DNA from: Symbiodinium natans
Taxonomy: Eukaryota > Sar > Dinophyceae > Suessiales > Symbiodiniaceae
DNA length: 64,000 nucleotides
Assembly: GCA_905221605.1 (NCBI GenBank)
Contig: CAJNDS010002621.1
Span: 1-64,000, forward strand
Direction of reading: 5' to 3'
Both the position numbers and the translations under genes were made by a program. Below the pieces are notes generated by a model. It did not search any database, was not told the origin of the DNA, and worked only from the letters and a program-made list of their open reading frames with translations. This document shows positions 43,201 through 49,861 of the stretch, one piece after another. Each line of letters starts with the position of its first letter. The stretch's first letter is position 1.

Positions 43201-43369
43201 TGACTTCATCGGTAACCTCCCTCGGGCACGTCGCTCTAATCATCCTGCGTATCACCTGTACCACTATCACCGTCCAGGCCATCGGCGGGGCTAGCAACGA
43301 ATCCAGTGTTGCATTCCTATCAAATGCCCCTCCCCCAGTACCTGCCCTGCCCTCGTGTTCCTCGACCAT
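34235..43369 (-). CDS. Giant element protein, 3,044 aa, unknown function
   Basis: One uninterrupted frame from ATG 43,369. Features in order: a helical region; a Cys/His cluster near residues 527-565 (CWGYHCHACFAWW ... CPVCEKE) like a zinc-binding domain; a long charged helical region; a strong coiled coil at about residues 1,450-1,785; a mixed alpha/beta region at 1,850-2,450; a second Cys cluster at about 2,462-2,488 (CVHCLACHCRMAKG ... CPMCCKP); and a basic, disordered C-terminus rich in RD and RS. No reverse transcriptase signature was found where that enzyme normally lies, downstream of integrase. Isoleucine ATA codons and Asp-Arg pairs are common because GATAG pentamers are dense. It overlaps an 111-codon bridging frame at its start. 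An accessory or capsid-like structural role is possible but is inference. Confidence 0.85.
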   Translation of the reverse strand: MVEEHEGRAGTGGGAFDRNATLDSLLAPPMAWTVIVVQVIRRMIRATCPREVTDEVTPKEVYDIVEAGIHDSQVLSGTRPGAEPSYTGIALGTLMRSRILNVESNVGGMRKWVEQFYRVWMGMNGILGTVPELRADGGRLGRPGHKPTSVSPPPSEPRMKPTSSDADEIEVEMRWIIYNVMIEPETLSLGYEELEMLWETKLFEVVQRAGEHLIDRVLTRIDTGAGGYPDSMDIADMVEEVTKQGFGSETGCTTHLNNIEFSNYVVRIWLAKFVRAMLLEDMKFPKEWANTMAWWIAQNIMLIKPETDVVEMIGNDNAMFEEIIGSMRRIESMGQGYPADYYQWVEEIKEDALKEALKGRRSAAGVRPEPLDSVAEAEEHGTNPREARDATMQIDAEGEADKPENVVMDSTMEGAEAHETAEPDSENERGQGFSELFGHGTDTIADREEDSHVARQNPEIYRRVVEDVWNQKHNFPFPWLDEARAERDDLVKKVTDTVHERVTRENPVEESNTRGSGIHSFSEPVEWLRRICWGYHCHACFAWWLGYTGVDSNGEAFPCEGAVCPVCEKELGEVGKYSTLVKGRPPSVVLAAIVQNSYLPEYDPRRIVARLTERLAAEGMPWEEIDLFEPHELMVAAGVVVVDKPEAKLDFMDVIMTLGKIATDESGTLPEWNLDRCLERPQAPELMEDSVEPDARRRLRMAAASLRESPNWREEIQAIARDYRIEGMGFWRANPDVRREQWRRATEIAIERRASNLGPMELDRELRAQRVREVTQRLGPEVSDRLLIRGVNFSIFNLEDLMYKVLKDVTVEDLMEGLKSAGAETIAAEIKKRIEQHQGRRPEFANIMNVKLGEVVRKQYQDQLESRYRPEDIQRWKPDRRREEIKKLPVWVRCTMQRILLGGIRDKGANPSRIERRLYAYLQLIDFTLAEECNEPEDEDAGGVAKRGRNWQEVIKPEEMKEKIMIPHYKMNYRIARRRSTWEAVVEAAEAGQSWMIHSADGAVIRNTSWVTWTRDEGEGIGATVFNPIDYLTQTKKAAIRAMVEKSMAEGDYHPNLYTEEAARGRTQYFPAHELVNALMVDSLRVTLTDRVSKLCASAIFKNWVPQYERRDRLMAELHAVQVLWDGVVRSANQMPMVHPHMMYGLATLTKLRDFYAAMREAAEFYGLGSRPLGTIVADASMKEPMHPLERPEMMATNVRDVMRSMASALILTEMPEMWEGLTLEEYRIRQERAAVEMDEQDRRMGWDRMRERAMTGHERKYNTAVIRQNPDDSKAVMLNMSLVAANPITAHRAPTANIRSDRVEHGREVPGELKADRFLTGDVEAEPTHRPFMIQADRMRTSMESVVTKIIDGTLISTQKGKENMTDRERLQEAEDRIKQLKFRLTNVAVRLVMVGLIDEDEDDPLCEEFDEDYERRKYYSDEEWKNIKEAEVQLGERDILVMRRRDLRGMPREEVVARMIAKLADKVSEVEKCKWVIGRMAEERMDKAGIAAEVRARAIEDKTKIENLSRQLEDMKVDARGGERTNVGYKGIENMHAENENHKLKEELAVAVHERDRLARRVGELERSAENNAKLVAEVEVLLRERREELMRIGAINEMRDEFRALRDRMEKSAPSGSGATSSEGTSEEGKIAGDRRVKELESELEELKKEYKATKLAGQEQGQEFSELKKTLQETAKLREEEEKERETMRKQAEENLKKYQDKENELRDSLQKMEEREAALKDTREKLEQAEERLRNYQTMEDELKDSRRRAQESEAAMKEAMDRIKQLEDQLPKAEKEKDTGGKGAEKDSQKGAPTPDVKTGPDPTKDSQEPNKMDDEHAAADDSMNNVDPKNSAGTTDYESAVPESARKFGGPIEQYSLGGRAAMVELDNPVKGARVYRVKENFEVGRDTSSTEERGYGMAASKSLKGIMDSAGIKREQVEKIKGDEEAEWRFQEDLIKRAKADRRDIEDKPGMSRMSRNFREVQRRNAAVMGEINKKVMLQTSKTVKGDPAHGRWDLTLIPTGNRDADGNEMMRDSDEEVVLLPIVEQTTRVENLEKYKMVLERIVSQLADETRLVMGIEKGKPEELITATGVSNDSVTTWTGATLNELGIRGEVTEIEKPYPANVYIEMARIVAELAAWGGDAYPVQRGDRRNMRRSTQEAMLDGSAIDRGNGIEYALWAEQHDGGGIAWSLIRREVDERSSYRLRRGDEYRIAYLAQFYGIEITSKVYRCPKTKELKVGIPLAVRPTSGMRMPRNVAMLKSWAGDRVEGQLDERESLWFRLHPADLPCTGYMVVGDAQWQEYEKDGIVWPEAGHSGVIVEGWHRDDMRNPLRGSQMTLKAHWTKYSVEPSDVSSVHGLEFPQGGMPEWLYDSLRLAAVRGRKVGIAIDMRMFALIGGDVVVARSGRFMLLGPVPMACWKAVWFEDTYTALYMRDCELEMIADERGDSQVNRDRLSKTLGSDEYRDRVGWIMSEMTEECVHCLACHCRMAKGIVICPMCCKPMPSYPDYLMGMNLWEITDRNAAMGRKTMWKTKLQEALDRAGIRISFRMVAERIDMIEQGVVAGVLASLNPAEDWYLGFRAGLWPEYEVAASRPGVFRFMVDEAAIHAMMLDRELATSFGKILNFEYKQSGADHSVIVEASDFQQALETVAARAVVTARQRFFSMHAGCLRRGGQFMSYQLLIAMAAGFNSPLWGNNAWARSTRDMMVQTANGCLGIMERIVAEMKRDPTQPMAKHMKLDTEGIPFNATWADIKGKRNKLHGYSHAAGSAIRNLGLRRERSETGPVNEAYWSTVPMGGMMMHWASMGVAGHSRDEAQPETRAANADTAYPIAGVSLVELNEKGWPRRIESRSTRTVDVELRDETGKRQEPLTRAESSSPIQLKERGGTRADGAEPKARTRSPLDRDRRDIIRWPKYAMSDDSSVRSSSRGWGKGRDRDRTDDRGGRYGWMPTVPRFAEGTKMVDRGRGKGSLLERTRAQRGGHVTGPETEDESAMSEALNPEFRGTETTSANRANMGVETGDDASDASAGDPVKGKGKHGRPLMWRPRRDRQRDEA

Positions 43370-43626
43370 GGGGCCTCAATCACTGGCGATCCCTCTTCTT
43401 CCATTCTTAATCTCAATACTCCCCCGCTCTCTCCAGTACCCACACATTCCACCCTATCCAGTTCTGTTCCGTCGGTAACGACTCCCACTGTGCCTCCAGA
43501 CCCTATCACCATCGGTCCTTCGCCAACGTCCCCGCTTCTCGATTCTTGCTGCGCCTTTCTATCCAAATACTCCTGTTCGAACTTGAGGTCGCTCAGTGTC
43601 TTGACGTTACTACCCGTCCCATCCAT
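43291..43626 (-). CDS. Bridging frame between element ORFs (111 aa)
   Basis: Starts MDGTGSNVKTLSDLKFEQEY. It overlaps the end of the 642-aa frame and the start of the 3,044-aa frame, each a -1 step away. Composition is like its neighbours, so it probably belongs to one polyprotein read with frame changes, or marks indels in this copy. Confidence 0.5.
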   Translation of the reverse strand: MDGTGSNVKTLSDLKFEQEYLDRKAQQESRSGDVGEGPMVIGSGGTVGVVTDGTELDRVECVGTGESGGVLRLRMEEEGSPVIEAPWSRNTRAGQVLGEGHLIGMQHWIRC

Positions 43627-45521
43627 CTGGGAGCCTGCATAACTGCCCCCTTTGCATCGCCTCGTGGTGGCACTGGCGGAGCCGGCGGTCTATCCCCTTG
43701 ATCACCTATCCCAGCGGTTCCCCCTAGTGCTCCGCCGTCTCTGCCGTCTCCTGTCTTTTCCTCGGCACTCTTTCTTTTCTCGTCTCGTGCCTGCTTCTCT
43801 TGTCTCTGGTTCGCGAGCTCCTGGGCACTCTCGAGCAGCTCCTTTCTCTTCTTCGCCTCCCGGTTCTCCTTTTTCGCCTTCTTTTGTTCTGACCGACTCT
43901 TCACAGTGGCGAAACCCTCGTCATTGCCTTCCCTGCTTTCCTCAGCCATCGATGCGTCTCCCTCGTGAGCGGATTGGTTCTCCGGTCTATCCTCGCCCAT
44001 AGCATCATTCTCTTCTCCATCCGACTCTGCGTCGTCCTCTATCATTTCGGCATCATCCGTCATCGCCTTTAGCTGACCGATAGCCGCCATAGCCCTTAGA
44101 GCTTGATACTCGGGGTCCTTCATGTGGAAGCCGGCCGCCGTGTAAATAATCACCTTCATCCGATGCCAAGATCCCCTATCCCCGGCTGACACGCAGTGAG
44201 CTTCAGACTTGCCACACATTGTCTTCCACACCGACTCGTCTATCCTCGCAGCCATCTCCGTATACACCCCTTGTCTATCCGATGTCCTAAGGCTCTCCGT
44301 GACACCCGTGATCTTGGTCTCCGGCACAATCACTTTCGTTTTCAGCGACCGGTCTCCCTTCGCCACGTCTATCCATCGTCTGAGCCAGACTCCAACCTCT
44401 CCAATGCTATCCCTACCCTCCTCGCTAATCACTTCCCTAATGGCCGAGGTCTCCCTATCGTATAACTCCATGTCTCGCGGGGTCGGCCACATCATTCCAA
44501 ATATCGAGATGAACAGAATCTGCGCCCAGAAGCCGAACGTTCGCCCAGTACTGATGTACAACTTTCCCGCTTCCACCCCTATTCGAGGAAACGCCGTACG
44601 CATAACGTTCCAAGGCAGAGTGATGATTCCAGACTTCTTCATCAGCTTGTCCATGGCTTCTCCAGCTCTCATCAGCTCCCTAGCCTCTTCTCTGACTCTA
44701 TAGTTAGTAGGGAACCCATTCTCTTCGAAGTTTCCGGGCCCTACCCAGAGCACATTGGCATTGGCTTTCCTGATCGTCTCCCTCGTGTCCCTCGCCACCT
44801 TGGTTTTGCCATCATCGTCCATAGCCTCAAATCGTCTAACTTCTTCTATCGCTCGGCGAGCATTCCCCGCCGCCATTCCAGCTGGGGCTAATACCACGAT
44901 GACGTTCGTCACTTGATTCCCTCCTAGGCCCTTCGAAACACACTCCTTGCACACCTCCTGGACCCTCTTGTATGCACCCTGGAAGGTCATCTCCTGTGTC
45001 CCTGTCAATTTGTGCGTGATGAACGACATACTCTCCGCGGCCTTTCCATTGTCTCCGTGCGCCTTCAACAGCATTGCTATCCACTCCCGGACTTCCTGTG
45101 GTGACGCCGGATTCTTCTTGTTCGAGACGCCCTCTATCCCCTCAGGTATGATGATGTGTACGTAGGTCTTCTGATCCGCACTACATCGTAGCTGGAGCGG
45201 CGGCTTCATTCCCTCCGCCCACCATGTCACCAGCTCAGCCGCCTTGCGCTCATGGAAAGCACTGGCTATGTCAAACATCCACTCGTAGGTCTCCACCGCG
45301 GACTCAAGCTCGCTCGAAAGAGCAGGCTCCATTAATCTTCCTCCGACTCCGCCCATTCCTATGCCAATGATAGCCGCCCATGCCTGAGCCTCGAACGCCC
45401 AGCTCTGGTCGACATCTTCCGGCCTATTCCATCCATACTTCCTTGGTGACTTTTCTATCCCCAATACTATGCTTCCCACGTCCGCCATTTCCAACACTTT
45501 GCCCACGTGGTGTGTGTTCAC
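43593..45521 (-). CDS. Element protein, 642 aa, unknown function
   Basis: Follows the integrase frame with a 98-bp overlap (a +1 step near 45,515). The middle part (NVIVVLAPAGMAAGNARRAI, then NVLWVGPGNFEENGFPTNY) alternates hydrophobic strands and helices, as in a Rossmann- or SGNH-like fold, but the GDS and catalytic signatures are absent, so I do not name it. The C-terminal third is acidic and then Lys/Arg-rich and disordered. In dinoflagellate copia-like elements this is where reverse transcriptase would be expected; I see no motif of it. Confidence 0.75.
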   Translation of the reverse strand: MNTHHVGKVLEMADVGSIVLGIEKSPRKYGWNRPEDVDQSWAFEAQAWAAIIGIGMGGVGGRLMEPALSSELESAVETYEWMFDIASAFHERKAAELVTWWAEGMKPPLQLRCSADQKTYVHIIIPEGIEGVSNKKNPASPQEVREWIAMLLKAHGDNGKAAESMSFITHKLTGTQEMTFQGAYKRVQEVCKECVSKGLGGNQVTNVIVVLAPAGMAAGNARRAIEEVRRFEAMDDDGKTKVARDTRETIRKANANVLWVGPGNFEENGFPTNYRVREEARELMRAGEAMDKLMKKSGIITLPWNVMRTAFPRIGVEAGKLYISTGRTFGFWAQILFISIFGMMWPTPRDMELYDRETSAIREVISEEGRDSIGEVGVWLRRWIDVAKGDRSLKTKVIVPETKITGVTESLRTSDRQGVYTEMAARIDESVWKTMCGKSEAHCVSAGDRGSWHRMKVIIYTAAGFHMKDPEYQALRAMAAIGQLKAMTDDAEMIEDDAESDGEENDAMGEDRPENQSAHEGDASMAEESREGNDEGFATVKSRSEQKKAKKENREAKKRKELLESAQELANQRQEKQARDEKRKSAEEKTGDGRDGGALGGTAGIGDQGDRPPAPPVPPRGDAKGAVMQAPRWMGRVVTSRH

Positions 45522-47325
45522 CCGCCCTCTCGCTTACCGGCACAACAAAGTTGTATGTCTGACTCTCGTTGAACTTGTCCTTGTGAGGCCCCATCCTGGT
45601 TCCAACAGACACAATCACCGTTGTAAAAGTAGCTTCTGGGAAGCATTTCGCTATCAGCTCGCAACATACCATCGCTATCCCCGGATACTCTTTGGCACTA
45701 TTCGTAATGCCAATCTTTCCTCCGTACGCATACAGTCCCAGGACTATGAATCCTCGACCGGTAGCCATGCTCCGCGAATTTTTCGCTATTCCTCTTTCTA
45801 TCGAGGTGAACTTCAGGATGATGTCCTTTGCATGCTGCACATCAAAGTCCTGCGTCATGACCATGTCGAGCGCACGTCTATCGATCTCTCTCAACTCTTC
45901 CTCCCTCTGCGAGCGTTGTTCTTTAGTTTCCTTTGTTTCAGAGGGCAAGGCCATGCTCGAAACATCTTCATCAGCTCCGAGAATCTCAAGAGCGTCATTT
46001 TCAGGATCCCCCCGTTCGGGCAGGGCCGCGTCCTCTTTGCCAGCTCTTCTAGGCTTTTCGGCTATGGGGAGGTAGTTAACAAGTGCCCCGAAAGGAATCA
46101 ACTTCACTTTGTCTTGCTCATTGCCATGTCTTTTTCCGTACGGGCTTACCCCGTCCACTTGTTGTACGTTCCTATGAAAGCAGAATGTCTGTACAGCGTA
46201 CGGCCACCATTTCGGTTCCAGTCCTGCTTGTCTCAGCAATACTCTGCCACCGTAGATTACTTCTTTGACCTTGAGCTCCGCTATGCTATTCGTTCGGGGT
46301 AATCCGGGTGTAGAGGTCGCCCTGCAAGTTCCTATGATGTCGCAGGCTTTTGAGAATTCCCCAGCTCCGTCTGCATACAGATGCACTACCGTATCTGGGC
46401 CTCGGAACTCGTTGATAGCTCGTACAAACTCATCCGTTCCTCTGGACTTCACGGGCGTGCAGTGTATCCACTGTGTCTTGAAGTCAAACATCACGATTGC
46501 ATTGTTCTCTCCGCGAAATCCTTTGTCTTTGTTGCTGCGAAGCACTATCGTGTCGGCAGTGACCCTCTCTCCAAACTTTTCGGCGCCTTTGTCGGTGATG
46601 CCTTCACCCCTGTTGAAGGGTACGTTTATTGCTTTGCCTTGTCGGCAAGCAACGCAGTGCATGTTCTTTGGGAGATGCGTGAGCAAATGTTCCGCCGATT
46701 TTGCATACTCCGGTGAATATCTTGCTCTCCTGATGCTCACAGTTTTGCTCGACCCTTTCCCTTCGCCAAGTCTATCCGCAACTCGAACCTGATCTGCAGG
46801 TCCGACTTCTGCCTCTGCTTGTTCCACTTCTCCCATGTCTCCGGCGCTATCATCCTTCTGATGCTCTTCCACTCCCTTTCTGGCCTGTTCTTCGTCGGCT
46901 ATCCCGGGCAAATCTATATCAAAATCCAATTCGCCTCCGTTTTCGGCACTTTCTTCTTCGCCGGGTGCAGCGACGACTTGCTCCGCTATCTGTAGGCCGT
47001 CATCCGGATTCTTCTTCATTCCTCGGATGAGCTGAAACTCCGCATCCGTCATATTGCGTGCGCTTTGTCCCGCCTCAATCTGTTCAGGACTCAAAATTCT
47101 TTCACAAAACCCGCATACCCCGGATGAATCAGCCTTACATGCGGCGCAGTAGAACGTCGTTCTCAGTCGTCCATCACCATCATCTCGTTCTATCGTTGTC
47201 TCCCTATTCTTCTCGTCTATCCCCCTTCCGGTCACTGATGATACTCGGTAGTGCTTGCGCATAGTTTCCTTGACGGCTCGCACTAATCCCGGTGCCCACT
47301 CCGCCCAGTTTTGCGATTCGCTCAT
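45424..47325 (-). CDS. Integrase with C-terminal HxD module
   Basis: From ATG 47,325 the N-terminus has two CxxC pairs (FYCAACKADSSGVCGFCE). The integrase zinc motif H-x3-H...C-x2-C is near residue 215-225 (HLLTHLPKNMHCVAC). The catalytic triad is D in TADTIVL, D in YADGAGEF and E in NSIAELKV, with the last two 31 residues apart, like copia-type enzymes. It catalyses cDNA insertion. Beyond about residue 520 a module GRGFIVLGLYAYGGKIGIT, ending GPHKDKFNES, has an H-x-D motif as in 2-oxoglutarate/Fe(II) oxygenase folds. The frame ends soon after, and the 642-aa frame continues +1. The frame was interrupted upstream by the insertion at 47,387-48,351. Confidence 0.88.
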   Translation of the reverse strand: MSESQNWAEWAPGLVRAVKETMRKHYRVSSVTGRGIDEKNRETTIERDDGDGRLRTTFYCAACKADSSGVCGFCERILSPEQIEAGQSARNMTDAEFQLIRGMKKNPDDGLQIAEQVVAAPGEEESAENGGELDFDIDLPGIADEEQARKGVEEHQKDDSAGDMGEVEQAEAEVGPADQVRVADRLGEGKGSSKTVSIRRARYSPEYAKSAEHLLTHLPKNMHCVACRQGKAINVPFNRGEGITDKGAEKFGERVTADTIVLRSNKDKGFRGENNAIVMFDFKTQWIHCTPVKSRGTDEFVRAINEFRGPDTVVHLYADGAGEFSKACDIIGTCRATSTPGLPRTNSIAELKVKEVIYGGRVLLRQAGLEPKWWPYAVQTFCFHRNVQQVDGVSPYGKRHGNEQDKVKLIPFGALVNYLPIAEKPRRAGKEDAALPERGDPENDALEILGADEDVSSMALPSETKETKEQRSQREEELREIDRRALDMVMTQDFDVQHAKDIILKFTSIERGIAKNSRSMATGRGFIVLGLYAYGGKIGITNSAKEYPGIAMVCCELIAKCFPEATFTTVIVSVGTRMGPHKDKFNESQTYNFVVPVSERAGEHTPRGQSVGNGGRGKHSIGDRKVTKEVWME

Positions 47326-47439
47326 CTCGCCCTTGCTTCTATCACTGCTATCATTCGTCGCTCCAGTCCCCTGTCCCCTAATGTTGTATCCTGATTAGTG
47401 TGCTCCCCCGGAATTGTGGAAAAAAATCCAAAAATTATT

Positions 47440-47970
47440 CAGGTGGATCTATTTGAGGAGGACCCCCGGAATTGTGAAAAAAAAGCCGGGCGATGCAAAA
47501 TTTCGGCGAGGCTGTCGAATGGTGTTGTCGTCCGGAAATCGCTTCTGAACTGACAACCTGAGGTTGTCAGGCCCTGAAATCTTCAGTCTCCTGGCCAGCC
47601 CCAAAACTAAGATTTCCTTATTAAATTCTTTTGTACCGAGGCCGGGCAATCAAATTTCAAAGGGGGTAGTCCAGCAGCTGCCCGACTGCCGTATAATATA
47701 AAAAGTTTGCTCCCCCGGAATTATCTTTTTTTTTGCGGGCTGGTTGGGTTTGGATCCAGAGGCCTAAGGGGCTGAGGCCTCCTAAACCTTGAGGCCTGAG
47801 GTTGTCGGGCCCTGAAATCTTCAGTCTCCAGGCCAGCCCCAAAGCTAAGAGTTCCTTATAAAATGTTTTTGTACCGAGGCCAAGCAATCAAATTTCAAAG
47901 GGGGTAGTCCAGCAGCTGCCCGACTGCCGTATAATATAAAAGTTTGCTCCCCCGGAATTATATTTTTTTC
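47440..47970. repeat. Tandem repeats of about 240 bp inside the nested insertion
   Basis: The segment containing GGTTGTCAGGCCCTGAAATC, then TTTGTACCGAGGC, then GGGGGTAGTCCAGCAGCTGC and TGCTCCCCCGGAATT occurs twice in full and partly a third time. The copies differ at several positions. Confidence 0.8.
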
Positions 47971-47994
47971 TGCGGGCTGGCTTGGTTGGGACAG

Positions 47995-48255
47995 ATGGAT
48001 CCCCTTTAAATTCATATAAACTCATCCCTTTCAAAATCAGGTGGATCCCTTTTGACATCATATAATCCCTTTTGAATTCATATAAACCCATCCCTCTTCA
48101 AATCTTAAGGATCCCGTTTAATTTCATACAGTCTCACCCCTTTTAAAATCATATGGATCCCTTTAAAATTCATACGAGCTCATCCCTTTTAAAATCATAT
48201 GGATCCCTTTTAAAATCATATAAACTCATCCCTTTTAAAATCATATAAAGCCAGA
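47995..48255. repeat. Short AT-rich tandem array in the nested insertion
   Basis: Around nine imperfect units such as CATCCCTTTTAAAATCATAT and GGATCCCTTTT, about 25-31 bp each, followed by two poly-C runs. Non-coding. Confidence 0.8.
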
Positions 48256-48337
48256 CCCCCCCCCCCCAAATTGCCCCCCCCCCCCACACTAAAGCGCGGG
48301 ATCCATTCGTTGAGGGGGGGGGGGGGGGCCACACTAA

Positions 48338-49861
48338 TCAGCAGACAACATTAAGGTTGACCGCCCATCCTATCAACTCTGCGTCAGTCGCTATCGTTGT
48401 CGGCTTTTTCCTAGAGTGTCCCATCGGTCCCTGATCAAAACTGAACAGCTTCGTTCCTAGGATGGCACTCGTCCTATCCCATTCTTCTGTCGCCCACAAT
48501 GATGCGTATCCTCCTTCTGGCGTATCATCCCAATACGTCTCGGGGTCCTGGGGCTGCTCAATGAGACACATCGTTGGGGCTCTCAATCGTCGGTGACGTG
48601 CCTTTCCTATCACCACAAGCATGCACACGCGCAGTATGATGATATCGTCGTCACGGCATTCCTGCTTCTGTGCCCAACTGATAAATGAGTATCCCCACCT
48701 CTCCGGTCCATTCCTCGACCTAAGCGGAATCGGACCAGGCCTCCTGTATCTCATCACGGACCTCGTTCTGCAAGGCGGTCCGGCTAGCCAGCAAAATACC
48801 AAATTGGTTGTAGCCAGCTTCACTAGCCACCACCATGTATCAGATCGCAGCACGTTCTCCTCCATGTCGATGTCTATCACACTCATTCCTAATTCACTTG
48901 CGATGTCATCAAACTTTCCCCTTGACTTTCCACAACAAATGTGCACAATAACCCTTCTGCTCCCTTCAATCGCTTTCCTTATTTTCATGATTTCAGGTCT
49001 CGTTTCTCCCTGGGGTTTATGTGCCTTTCCGCCGTCAAGTATCTCTTGAGGAGCAAGTGGCCATAAACACCTGGCTATCTCGACTAGCGTCTCTGCCTCG
49101 CCACCGGTACCGATGTTCTTGTCCAGCATCATCATCAAGTCATCTAGCCCCGCGTTTTCGTCCGCAGCCATTCTATTCAAGATATGTTTTCTCACCTTCG
49201 CGCTATCGCTCTGCACCGCTTCTCCTGCATCCGCTCCTTCGAATGTGAGCCCTTCTATCTTGAACATGGTCTTGCCTGTCCATAAGTCCTTCTCTGCGTC
49301 TCTACTCTCTCCCTCATTGCACTTATCCACCCAGTCTATCCATTCCGCCACGGTTTTGCCACCTTCGTACACACGTTTGGATCTACACCGCTCGGCGAAT
49401 CGCGGTACAAGTGCATGTATCTCTGGGAATTTCAGTGTCTCAAACCACGGATCGCAAGTCTTCGTTCTTGGTTTGTTGTGGAAACACACCGCCTTATTAC
49501 CTGTTAACATCCACTTGTCCAGCAACCTCCCATTGTCGTTTGTGACCTTTCCTATCGGTTCCTCCTCGGTGTCTCTATCCGTGTCCGAGTCCACGCTTTT
49601 GGGGCTACATTCATCCTGTTTTTCTTCGGTTTTCCTCGGACTGGAATTTCCTCGCACAGGCAGTTCAATTGCAAGAGGCGCTGGCATCGCAGGATAGATG
49701 TGATAGTCACTTCGCTCATTCTCGCTAACGACCGTTGATGTTCTATCCACCATGTAGGGGATATCCCCGATGACTTTTAGCACTATCAGGCTCGAGTCAG
49801 GCTTGACGAACACGGGGTTAGCACCCGCCAGCCAATGAAATGAATATCCCATTTCATACAT
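48338..49861 (-). CDS. DNA-methyltransferase-like protein of the element (3' end cut by insertion)
   Basis: 507 codons. The N-terminus (YEMGYSFHWLAGANPVFVKP) continues the protease C-terminal lobe after a -1 step. The C-terminal half has a Rossmann-like start (VIVHICCGKSRGKFDDIASE, then MSVIDIDMEEN), a motif LAGPPCRTRS near residue 358-367 and LIEQPQDP further on. These correspond in order to motifs I, IV (PC) and VI of C5 cytosine methyltransferases, though motif VI is degenerate (ENV expected). Retrotransposons of dinoflagellates are known to carry cytosine methyltransferase genes; whether this degenerate version is active is unknown. The frame stops at TGA inside the nested insertion. Confidence 0.65.
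   Translation of the reverse strand: MYEMGYSFHWLAGANPVFVKPDSSLIVLKVIGDIPYMVDRTSTVVSENERSDYHIYPAMPAPLAIELPVRGNSSPRKTEEKQDECSPKSVDSDTDRDTEEEPIGKVTNDNGRLLDKWMLTGNKAVCFHNKPRTKTCDPWFETLKFPEIHALVPRFAERCRSKRVYEGGKTVAEWIDWVDKCNEGESRDAEKDLWTGKTMFKIEGLTFEGADAGEAVQSDSAKVRKHILNRMAADENAGLDDLMMMLDKNIGTGGEAETLVEIARCLWPLAPQEILDGGKAHKPQGETRPEIMKIRKAIEGSRRVIVHICCGKSRGKFDDIASELGMSVIDIDMEENVLRSDTWWWLVKLATTNLVFCWLAGPPCRTRSVMRYRRPGPIPLRSRNGPERWGYSFISWAQKQECRDDDIIILRVCMLVVIGKARHRRLRAPTMCLIEQPQDPETYWDDTPEGGYASLWATEEWDRTSAILGTKLFSFDQGPMGHSRKKPTTIATDAELIGWAVNLNVVC

Larger units (their letters stand above)
47379..48359. mobile_element. Nested insertion (about 965 bp) with 8-bp target duplication
   Basis: TAATGTTG at 47,379-47,386 and TAAGGTTG at 48,352-48,359 look like an 8-bp duplication with one change. 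Inside each end is the inverted repeat CTGATTAGTGTG (47,391-47,402) and CACACTAATCAG (48,330-48,341). Deleting 973 bp (insert plus one repeat) joins the methyltransferase-like and integrase frames exactly. It holds about 240-bp tandem repeats and a short AT-rich array, no ORF of note and almost no CTATC pentamers, unlike the host element. The TSD length would fit a hAT-like element. Confidence 0.75.

Noticed and set aside
34235-43369. Acidic DED and YxxDD-like strings as reverse transcriptase active site (for example near FDEDYERRKYYSDEEW)
   Set aside because: They lie in charged, low-complexity helical sequence with none of the flanking hydrophobic strands of a polymerase motif.
43593-45521. 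SGNH hydrolase in the 642-aa protein
   Set aside because: The strand pattern is suggestive, but the GDS and Asp-His catalytic signatures are missing, so the family is not claimed.
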